Shown piece after piece: positions 6,119 to 12,097 of a stretch of DNA of 12,097 nucleotides. The notes under the pieces were generated by a model, which saw only the letters and a list, made by a program, of their open reading frames with translations, made no database searches and was not told the DNA's origin. This DNA comes from Oscillospiraceae bacterium (lineage in GTDB: Bacteria; Bacillota; Clostridia; Christensenellales; Aristaeellaceae). The translations under genes and the position numbers were made by a program. The DNA is taken from positions 1 through 12,097 of the forward strand of contig JAISBH010000089.1 in assembly GCA_031266295.1 (NCBI GenBank), read 5' to 3'. The number at the start of each line of letters is the position of its first letter. Within the stretch, counting starts at the first letter, position 1.

Positions 6119-6889
6119 CTACCCACTCCCGCCATCCTCAATCGCACCTTCAACCCATCCAATCCTATCCGCCAGCGAGCCGAACGTTCCGCAACCCATC
6201 TTCTCCCCGCCCGGCAGCTGCGCTTTCAACACACCTAGTCGCCAAGTCCAATATTTCCGAGCATCATCCGTCAGCGGCGGCAGCGCGGTCTGTCCCAAAT
6301 AGAGCGGACGCGGGTCAGATTCCGTGACAGCGCCGCCGGAATAGTCCGCGCGCAGCACGGGATACCACCGTCCGGCGGAACACACGACGCGTTCCCGCGA
6401 AACCGTGTACCCGTGCGTGTTCAACCAATGCCGCACCAACTCCGGATCACGGTTGGGCGACAGCGACAGGATGGGATAGCCCAGCCGCGCCAGCGTCGCG
6501 CCGCCGCCATCCAGTATACCGACGATGGTCTGCGCGCCCATGCCCGCGATCATAACCGCCGACGGCTTAGGTTCGCAGTCCTGCAGAGCGGTTATCCCGT
6601 CGCCTAAAACGAATCGCACACGATCGGCGAATCCCATTTGAGTGAGATTCGTCTTCGCGCGCGACAACGCTTTGTAAGATATATCCGTTACGAATACAAG
6701 GTTGCAACGCTTTTCGGCCAACAAACGCGCAGACGCGTATCCGTGATCCGCACCGACGTCGGCAGCCGACTCGCACGGTAGCACGCAATCCGTCACGGCG
6801 GCGAGTCGGGCCGAGATGGCGGGCAACGTTCTTACCCCACACCCATTTTGAACGAGGTTCAACTCACGGGCGAAGGGGCCTTTGCTCAT
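6119..6889 (-). CDS. trmK: tRNA (adenine(22)-N(1))-methyltransferase TrmK
   Basis: SAM-dependent enzyme that methylates N1 of A22 in the D-arm region of bacterial tRNAs. The 256-aa product has the class I methyltransferase signature SAADVGADHGYASA (41-54; B. subtilis TrmK has ADIGSDHAY), an acidic end of strand beta-2 VTDIS (67-71), GDGIT (96-100), IAGMGAQTIVGIL (114-126) and SLSPNRDPELVRHWL (142-156), matching the family's QPN motif with S in place of Q. The C-terminal part (about 200-250) is the helical extension typical of TrmK. The ATG is one base after the rpoD stop, so the two are coupled; it gives an N-terminus some 15 residues longer than usual, and a later TTG near residue 22 is possible. 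Neighbours dnaG and rpoD are the customary Firmicutes context. The nif3-type gene that often follows is missing. Confidence 0.9.
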   Translation of the reverse strand: MSKGPFARELNLVQNGCGVRTLPAISARLAAVTDCVLPCESAADVGADHGYASARLLAEKRCNLVFVTDISYKALSRAKTNLTQMGFADRVRFVLGDGITALQDCEPKPSAVMIAGMGAQTIVGILDGGGATLARLGYPILSLSPNRDPELVRHWLNTHGYTVSRERVVCSAGRWYPVLRADYSGGAVTESDPRPLYLGQTALPPLTDDARKYWTWRLGVLKAQLPGGEKMGCGTFGSLADRIGWVEGAIEDGGSG

Positions 6890-6890
6890 T

Positions 6891-7988
6891 CTAATCCAGA
6901 AAATCCTTCAGTTTCTTCGATCGGCTTGGATGCCTCAGCTTCCGCAGCGCCTTCGCCTCAATCTGGCGGATGCGTTCGCGCGTGACGTTGAACTCCTTGC
7001 CGACCTCCTCTAGCGTGCGCTGCCGCCCGTCGTCCAGGCCAAAGCGCAGGCGAAGCACCTTCTCCTCGCGCGGGGTGAGCGTATCCAGAACAGTGGTCAG
7101 CTGCTCTTTCATCAGTGTGAACGACGCGGCCTCAGCGGGCGCGGGTGCGTCGTCGTCGGGGATGAAGTCACCCAGGTGGCTGTCCTCCTCCTCGCCGATG
7201 GGGGTTTCGAGCGAGACAGGTTCCTGCGCTATCTTGATGATCTCGCGAACCTTCTCCTCCGGAATCGCCATGGCGCGCGCTATCTCCTCGGGCTGCGGCT
7301 CACGGCCCAGTTCCTGCAGCAGCTGGCGAGACACGCGGATCAGCTTGTTTATCGTCTCGACCATGTGAACCGGTATGCGGATCGTGCGCGCCTGATCGGC
7401 TATCGCGCGCGTGATCGCCTGTCTGATCCACCAGGTCGCGTATGTGGAGAACTTGTACCCCTTGCGGTAGTCGAACTTCTCGACCGCCTTGATCAAGCCA
7501 AGGTTGCCCTCCTGAATAAGGTCGAGGAACAACATGCCTCGGCCTACGTATCGTTTCGCAATCGATACGACCAGACGCAGATTCGCCTCGGCCAGCTTGC
7601 GTTTGGCGGCCATGTCGCCCTGCTCCATGCGCTGCGCGATGTCGATCTCATCCTCGGCGGTGAGCAACGGCACCTTGCCTATCTCCTTTAGATACATGCG
7701 CACTGGGTCGTCGACGCTGACTCCCTCCGGCACGGAGAGATCCAATTCCTCAACGGCGGGCTCGGACGCGATCTCCTGCACCTCCGGCTCGACCAGGTCG
7801 ATCTCTTGGACAACGTCGACACCCAGGGAGTCCAGCGTCTCCAGGATGCGGTCGAACTGATCAGGCTCGATCTCCAGCTCGACGAGCTGGTTCATGATCT
7901 CCTTGTATGTCAGTACGCCCTTTGTTTTCCCGGTCTTGACGAGCTCTTCCACCCGTTTCTGTTTTTCATCCAACACCTGGGTATTCAA
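6891..7988 (-). CDS. rpoD: RNA polymerase primary sigma factor RpoD/SigA
   Basis: Housekeeping sigma-70 that directs RNA polymerase to -35/-10 promoters. At 365 aa it has the compact Firmicutes SigA layout. Region 1.1 is about 8-60, followed by an acidic linker (61-85), and region 1.2 VDDPVRMYLKEIG is at 92-104. Region 2 runs from NLRLVVSIAKRYVGRGM (136-152) to the -10-recognising YKFSTYATWWIRQAITRAIADQ (178-199). Region 3 is about 205-285. The region 4.2 helix-turn-helix TLEEVGKEFNVTRERIRQIE (325-344) reads the -35 box. All key aromatic and arginine residues for melting and -35 contact appear conserved, fitting the TTGACT-TATAAT promoter found upstream of the Rpn gene. The start is TTG, with AAGGGAG (7998-8004) nine nucleotides upstream. 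It lies 59 nt after dnaG and one base before trmK, a conserved arrangement. Confidence 0.97.
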   Translation of the reverse strand: MNTQVLDEKQKRVEELVKTGKTKGVLTYKEIMNQLVELEIEPDQFDRILETLDSLGVDVVQEIDLVEPEVQEIASEPAVEELDLSVPEGVSVDDPVRMYLKEIGKVPLLTAEDEIDIAQRMEQGDMAAKRKLAEANLRLVVSIAKRYVGRGMLFLDLIQEGNLGLIKAVEKFDYRKGYKFSTYATWWIRQAITRAIADQARTIRIPVHMVETINKLIRVSRQLLQELGREPQPEEIARAMAIPEEKVREIIKIAQEPVSLETPIGEEEDSHLGDFIPDDDAPAPAEAASFTLMKEQLTTVLDTLTPREEKVLRLRFGLDDGRQRTLEEVGKEFNVTRERIRQIEAKALRKLRHPSRSKKLKDFLD

Positions 7989-8047
7989 GCAATTTCACTC
8001 CCTTGTGGGTGCGTCGGTCATCGCGTTCATCACCTATCCAAACGCGT

Positions 8048-9865
8048 TCAAGCGTGTCCGGACAAGCCGGATCTCAATCTCTGCCGCCTTGTGAGCAGCT
8101 CGTTCAATTCATTCTTGCCTTCCGCTCCGGACGAACCCGCGTTCGTGCTTATCGCGGCAAGCAGCTCGTTGATCCTGGCGTTGAGCTTTGCCATGCGCAG
8201 CCGCTCTATACAGTCGTTGATCGTGCGTGGCAACTCCTCTTCCGATACGTCGCGGGGTTCGCCGAATATGGCCAGCGTCTCCGTACGGACGTCGTCATCG
8301 CTCGAGTCGTCGATCAATTCGGCGGCGGATCGCCCTTCGGCCAATCCTTGGCACACAACCTGGTGCGTCGGATTCTCAAAGTCGTCGCAATCTACCGTGC
8401 CAACCGGTATCCGCCCGGCGCCCATCAGCGACAGCAGCGTACGCGCGGCCTTGTCGGTTTCACGGGATACCATCGATGGGATACCCCGCGTCGGCGCCGC
8501 CAGCTCCTCCGGCGCAATCCTGGATCTGGCTGGCATCGGCGTCGAACCAATCTGCCGCGCCAGCGTCTCCTTGGAGTAACCCGTATCAACGATTAAACGA
8601 TCCAGCAGCGAATCCAGTTCCACCGGTTCGCGGACTGTCTTGAGTATCTTCGCCGCCTCTATCGCGTAGCGCATCCTCTCGTCCGGTTTTGACAGGTCGA
8701 ATTGAATCGCCAGCCGCGCCAATCTGAACTGGTAAGCCGAGCGTGCGCTATGTGATTCCACCAGCGCGTCGAATCCTGTCAATCCCTCGCGCCGGATGAA
8801 ATCGTCGGGGTCCATCCCGTCCGGGAACGTGACGACCCTCGCGGGCATGTCCGCCGCTTGGAACAGATCAAGCGCGCGAAGCGCCGCCTTTTGGCCAGCC
8901 TCATCGCCGTCGTAGGCGATAAGCGCTTCCGGCGCGTAGCGATGGATCAGCGTCACCTGTTCCGACGTCAGCGACGTACCCAGCGTCGCAACCACTCCGA
9001 CCACCCCGGCGTTCAGCAGCGACACCGCATCCATGTAGCCCTCGACAAGAACGATCCGGCGCAGGTTTTTCGCCTTACGCAGTTCGTGCACGCCGTACAC
9101 GTTGCGGCGTTTGTTGAATACCGGCGTGTCCGGCGAGTTCAGGTACTTGGGCTGCTGATCACCCATAGCCCTGCCGCCGAACGCAACCACGCCACCCTTC
9201 GCGTCCATTATAGGAAACATCGCGCGGCCGCGGAAGAAGTCGAACGAGCGGTCTTCTCTCTTTGCCGCCAGGCAGGCCTTGACGATCAAATCCTCCGGCG
9301 TGTCGTCGTCTCTCAGCGCCCTCATCAGCGACTGGCCATCCGCGCCCGCCGCGCCCAATCCAAACCGCCGTATCCCTGAATCGTCCAGCCCGCGCCGATA
9401 TAGGTACTCCAGGTACGGTTTGCCCTCGCTGGTCCAGAGTCGGCTGTGGAACCATTGTGCGGCACGTTTATTTAGTGCGAGTATGCGCTCGCGCTCGGTG
9501 CGGCTTCGGTGCAGCTCGGTCATGTCCGTCGTATCGGGCAGCGGCATGTGAACGCGCTCGGCTAGTTCCTTCAACGCCTCTATGAATTCTAGGCGTTCAG
9601 TCTCCATTACGAAGCTGATCACGTCGCCTCCTGCCTTGCAACCAAAGCAGTAGTACACCTGCACGTCGGGCCTCACCGAGAACGACGGGGTCTTCTCATT
9701 ATGGAATGGGCACAGACCCCAATAGCGTCCGCCGTTCTTTTTCAACGCAACGGTCTGGCTGACTACATCCACGATGTCCAGCCGAGAGCGCAGCTGCGCT
9801 ATCCACTCCTGCGGAAAACTACCCCTTAACGCCGTTCCGAACGCCATGATACTATAATTCGTCAA
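8048..9865 (-). CDS. dnaG: DNA primase DnaG
   Basis: Synthesises RNA primers at the replication fork together with the replicative helicase. The 605-aa length is normal. Domains in order are the N-terminal CHC2 zinc-binding domain (about 17-110) with ligands C52, H55, C73 and C76 (CPFH and CFGC), the catalytic core with conserved YLNSPDTPVFNKRRNVYG (241-258), and the Toprim centre with E275 in LVEGYMDAV and D319/D321 in DGDEAG, plus DPDD (352-355). A variable C-terminal helicase-binding region follows (about 460-605). The start is uncertain: the TTG at 9865 has a weak AGGA 12 nt upstream, while an in-frame ATG at 9847 has no visible ribosome binding site. Only the first six residues differ. 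The gene is first in the dnaG-rpoD-trmK cluster and divergent from the germination operon. Confidence 0.96.
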   Translation of the reverse strand: MTNYSIMAFGTALRGSFPQEWIAQLRSRLDIVDVVSQTVALKKNGGRYWGLCPFHNEKTPSFSVRPDVQVYYCFGCKAGGDVISFVMETERLEFIEALKELAERVHMPLPDTTDMTELHRSRTERERILALNKRAAQWFHSRLWTSEGKPYLEYLYRRGLDDSGIRRFGLGAAGADGQSLMRALRDDDTPEDLIVKACLAAKREDRSFDFFRGRAMFPIMDAKGGVVAFGGRAMGDQQPKYLNSPDTPVFNKRRNVYGVHELRKAKNLRRIVLVEGYMDAVSLLNAGVVGVVATLGTSLTSEQVTLIHRYAPEALIAYDGDEAGQKAALRALDLFQAADMPARVVTFPDGMDPDDFIRREGLTGFDALVESHSARSAYQFRLARLAIQFDLSKPDERMRYAIEAAKILKTVREPVELDSLLDRLIVDTGYSKETLARQIGSTPMPARSRIAPEELAAPTRGIPSMVSRETDKAARTLLSLMGAGRIPVGTVDCDDFENPTHQVVCQGLAEGRSAAELIDDSSDDDVRTETLAIFGEPRDVSEEELPRTINDCIERLRMAKLNARINELLAAISTNAGSSGAEGKNELNELLTRRQRLRSGLSGHA

Positions 9866-9984
9866 GGGACGCTTTTTTCCTGCATGACATTCGATAAGAT
9901 TATCACCGTTTAAGAGCGCGCATAAACGGAGAATTATTGGGAAAACTACACGCAGTGCTTTACACCGCCTTCAGGGGGGATACA
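9866..9984. promoter_or_regulatory. Divergent intergenic region between dnaG and gerA
   Basis: Both transcripts must start in or near this short AT-richer gap. I could not find a convincing -35/-10 pair on either strand. GATAAT at 9894-9899 read on the minus strand has no good -35. CATAAAC (9921-9927, plus) is only loosely like a sigma-G -10, with no matching -35 at 17-18 nt. Germination operons are normally sigma-G dependent, so a forespore promoter is expected on biological grounds but not demonstrated. Confidence 0.35.
9973..9980 (+). promoter_or_regulatory. Ribosome binding site favouring the ATG start of the GerA-family gene
   Basis: AGGGGGGA ends four nucleotides before the ATG at 9985. 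It is a better match than the GGAG (9928-9931) ahead of the TTG at 9937, although both are plausible. Confidence 0.55.
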
Positions 9985-11595
9985 ATGGCCCGCGCGAATA
10001 ACGCGAACAAATCCAACAAACCCAGCCCCGCGAGCGATCCGGCCGCGAACGGCCCAAAGCGCACTGGCCCGATTTTCGCGGCGAAACCGGCAAGCGCCGG
10101 TTGGAGCGGCGCGATAAACGCCGAACTGGTCGCCAACATTGCCGAATTGAGGCGCGTATTCGACAAGTGCAGCGACTTTGTGATTCGGGAGTTCCACGCG
10201 TCCGGGATGAACCGCGACGCGGTGGTCGCTTATATTGACGGCTTGGTCAAGCATGAATTCATAATGGATAATGTGCTCAAACCGCTGATCGTATATTCGC
10301 ATGAAGGTGACGCGGACGGTATTGACTCATTGGAAAAGGTTAACGCGCGCGCGTTGCTGGCCAGCGGTACAAAGCTGCTGTACACAGGCGACGACGCGCT
10401 CGACGCGCTGCTGCACGGCGACTCTCTGCTGATGATCGACGGCATGGCCGGGGGGATATCGATTAGCGTGCGCGGCTGGGAGCGGCGCAATATATCAGAG
10501 CCGCAGACCGAGACGGTGGTGTTCGGCCCGCGCGAGGGTTTCACCGAAACGATCCGCGTTAACACCGCGCTGCTGCGCCGCCGCATCTATACGAACGATC
10601 TGCGCATGGAGACGATGACTATCGGCAGCCGCACTCAAACGCCGGTGGCCATATCGTATTTAAGCGAGATCGCCGATCCGGAGATAGTCGAGGACGTCAA
10701 GCGCCGGCTCAGCAGCGTGGATGTGGATTCTATAGAGAATTCCGGAGCGCTGATAGAGTATATCGAGAGCGAGCCGGCCTCGTTGTTCGAGACTGTATCT
10801 TATACCGAGAAACCGGACGTCGTTGCGGCCCAGCTGCTTGAAGGCCGCGTAGCGATACTGGTCGACGGATCTCCGTTCGCACTGATCGTGCCTACGCTGT
10901 TTGTCGAATGCTTCCAGACGGCGGAGGACTACTCCGTCAGGACGTATTACGCGACGTTCTTGAGGATCATACGATTGATCGCGTTCTTTGTCAGTCTTAT
11001 CGCGCCTGCGGCATATGTCGCTCTTGCCTCGCGGCATCAGGAATTGATCCCCAACGCGCTGCTGTTCACAATGGCCGCCTCCAGCGAAGGCCTGCCATTT
11101 CCGTCGTTTATCGAGACAGCGCTGATGCTCGTTATATTCGAGATACTTAAGGAGGCCGGCATACGCCTGCCCAAGCCGGTAGGACAGGCGATCAGTATCG
11201 TAGGGGCGCTGGTGATGGGCCAGGCGGCGATACAAGCCGGTCTAGTCGGCGCTCCGGTCGTGATCGTCATCGCGCTGACGGCGGTGGCTAGTTTCGCGAT
11301 ACCAATGCTGTCCAATACGCTAACGCTGCTGCGCTGGTTCATGCTGGTAATGGCGGAGGTGTTCGGCGGATACGGGATCACGCTGGGTCTTTTGGCGATA
11401 TTTGTGCATCTGGCCTCCCTGAAGTCGTTCGGCGTGCTATACATGAACCCCATCGCGCCCATACGCGTAAGCGATCTGAAGGACGCGCTGATCCGAGCCC
11501 CACTGTGGAGCATGAAGTATCGTCCCGTATCCCTGCATCCGCTGGACTCGGCGCGTCAGAATTCGCGCAAGCCTGATTTCGAGAAGAATGAATGA
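9985..11595 (+). CDS. GerA-family spore germination protein (germinant receptor A subunit)
   Basis: A-subunit of a germinant receptor in the inner membrane of the spore, which senses nutrients and triggers ion and dipicolinate release. I start at the ATG at 9985 (536 aa) because AGGGGGGA (9973-9980) lies just before it; the frame also has a TTG at 9937 with GGAG five nucleotides upstream, which would add 16 residues. The N-terminal soluble domain (to about 320) carries the family motif GPREGFTETIRVNTALLRRRIYT (181-203). The membrane part holds hydrophobic segments at about 326-349, 354-366, 375-392, 402-442 (two passes) and 448-478. The diagnostic stretch FPSFIETALMLVIFEILKEAGIRLP runs from about 371 to 395, followed by GQAISIVGALVMGQAAIQAGLV. 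The N-terminal 40 residues are alanine/asparagine/proline-rich and probably disordered. A gerAC-like gene follows 13 nt later. Which germinant is sensed cannot be told. Confidence 0.93.
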   Translation: MARANNANKSNKPSPASDPAANGPKRTGPIFAAKPASAGWSGAINAELVANIAELRRVFDKCSDFVIREFHASGMNRDAVVAYIDGLVKHEFIMDNVLKPLIVYSHEGDADGIDSLEKVNARALLASGTKLLYTGDDALDALLHGDSLLMIDGMAGGISISVRGWERRNISEPQTETVVFGPREGFTETIRVNTALLRRRIYTNDLRMETMTIGSRTQTPVAISYLSEIADPEIVEDVKRRLSSVDVDSIENSGALIEYIESEPASLFETVSYTEKPDVVAAQLLEGRVAILVDGSPFALIVPTLFVECFQTAEDYSVRTYYATFLRIIRLIAFFVSLIAPAAYVALASRHQELIPNALLFTMAASSEGLPFPSFIETALMLVIFEILKEAGIRLPKPVGQAISIVGALVMGQAAIQAGLVGAPVVIVIALTAVASFAIPMLSNTLTLLRWFMLVMAEVFGGYGITLGLLAIFVHLASLKSFGVLYMNPIAPIRVSDLKDALIRAPLWSMKYRPVSLHPLDSARQNSRKPDFEKNE

Positions 11596-11608
11596 AGGAG
11601 GATCGGGT

Positions 11609-12097
11609 ATGAAGCGGATTGCGTTGGCCGCGTCTCTCGCAGCGCTGATATTCGTCTTGTCCGGCTGCTGGAACAGCGCTGAGCTGAACGAGTTATCCAT
11701 CGTGGTGGGACTAGGGATAGACAAGACGGACGACGAGGAATACATGGTAACGGTGCAGGTGGCGCGGCCTCAATTGCTCAAGGCCGGAGACGCGGATGGC
11801 AACGCGTACTTCAACGTGTCGCATAAGGGCAAAGCTGTGTTCTCGGCGCTTAGGGATCTGATGAACATGTTCAGCCGCACGATGTACACCCAGCAATGCG
11901 AGGTGCTGGTCGTCAGCGAGGCGACCGCCAAGGACGACGTCAGCGCGTTGCTTGAATACTTCCTACGCAACGTGGAAAGTCGCATGACTATGCCGATCAT
12001 GATATCCAGAGGCCAGGCGATGGAGGTGTTCAATCAGGCCACATATCTGGAGTCGATGTCGGCCATCCAGCTAGCCAAGATGGCGAAAAATCAGCAG
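11609..12097 (+). CDS. GerAC-like germination lipoprotein, partial (cut by window end)
   Basis: C-subunit (Ger(x)C family) lipoprotein of a germinant receptor, anchored on the outer face of the spore inner membrane. The ATG at 11609 has AAGGAGGA (11595-11602) six nucleotides before it, overlapping the stop of the A-subunit gene, so the two are co-translated. The visible 163 residues begin with a short signal sequence, MKRIALAASLAALIFVLSGC. Its lipobox LSGC makes C20 the predicted lipidated residue, followed by WNSAELNELSIVVGLGIDK, the characteristic Ger(x)C opening. Further on, MYTQQCEVLVVSE and LLEYFLRNVESRM correspond to the first domain of the family, where related proteins have a conserved 'H-x-x-V/L-l-isE' type strand. 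There is no frameshift in the visible part. The rest, and any B-subunit (GerAB permease) gene, lie beyond the window. Confidence 0.92.
   Translation, partial: MKRIALAASLAALIFVLSGCWNSAELNELSIVVGLGIDKTDDEEYMVTVQVARPQLLKAGDADGNAYFNVSHKGKAVFSALRDLMNMFSRTMYTQQCEVLVVSEATAKDDVSALLEYFLRNVESRMTMPIMISRGQAMEVFNQATYLESMSAIQLAKMAKNQQ

Noticed and set aside
9853..9858. TATAAT on the plus strand as a promoter for the germination operon
   Set aside because: No acceptable -35 lies 16-18 nt upstream (the nearest, TTAACG at 9826-9831, is 21 nt away), it lies within the dnaG start region, and germination operons are expected to use sigma-G.
10660..11235. 191-aa minus-strand open frame opposite the GerA-family gene
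   Set aside because: Antisense shadow with arginine/glutamine-rich composition; the opposite strand carries an unmistakable GerA protein.

Overview
The window comes from a spore-forming Bacillota, most likely a GC-rich Clostridia lineage (Christensenellales or a relative is my guess, from gene content and codon use alone). The main reasons are a GerA-type spore germination operon next to a Firmicutes-style dnaG-rpoD(sigA)-trmK housekeeping cluster, strong AGGAGG-type ribosome binding sites, frequent TTG/GTG starts and a textbook sigma-A promoter.

Layout. Positions 1-784 hold no convincing gene. They contain a two-unit inverted-repeat element (6-249), a few isolated hairpins (287-380), then a dense cluster of short GC-rich palindromes (about 444-777). 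From 785 to 9865 every gene is on the minus strand. In transcription order these are dnaG (primase), rpoD (primary sigma factor) and trmK (tRNA adenine-22 methyltransferase), then a sigma-A promoter, a full-length Rpn/PD-(D/E)XK nuclease-transposase gene, a truncated second copy of its 3' end, and a complete polyamine ABC transporter operon potA-potB-potC-potD. At 9937/9985 transcription switches to the plus strand, divergent from dnaG, with a gerAA-like germinant-receptor gene and the first 163 codons of a gerAC-like lipoprotein gene that runs off the window.

How the genes work together. PotA, two PotB/PotC permeases and PotD form one polyamine importer, and their genes are translationally coupled (4-bp GTGA overlap, 9-nt gap, 23-bp overlap). 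DnaG, RpoD and TrmK are the familiar replication/transcription/tRNA cluster; the nif3/yqfO-type gene that often follows trmK in Firmicutes is absent and an Rpn locus sits there. GerAA and GerAC are two of the three usual subunits of a spore inner-membrane germinant receptor.

Points most worth a second look. (1) The Rpn gene is followed, after one in-frame TAG, by a tandem copy of its own C-terminal region. That copy resembles a stand-alone version of the small C-terminal Rpn products reported as intragenic antitoxins, although simple decay is an alternative. (2) The large two-unit cruciform-like element at 6-249 carries repeated ACGCGTAA motifs. (3) PotD has no lipobox and has altered ligand-pocket aromatic positions.
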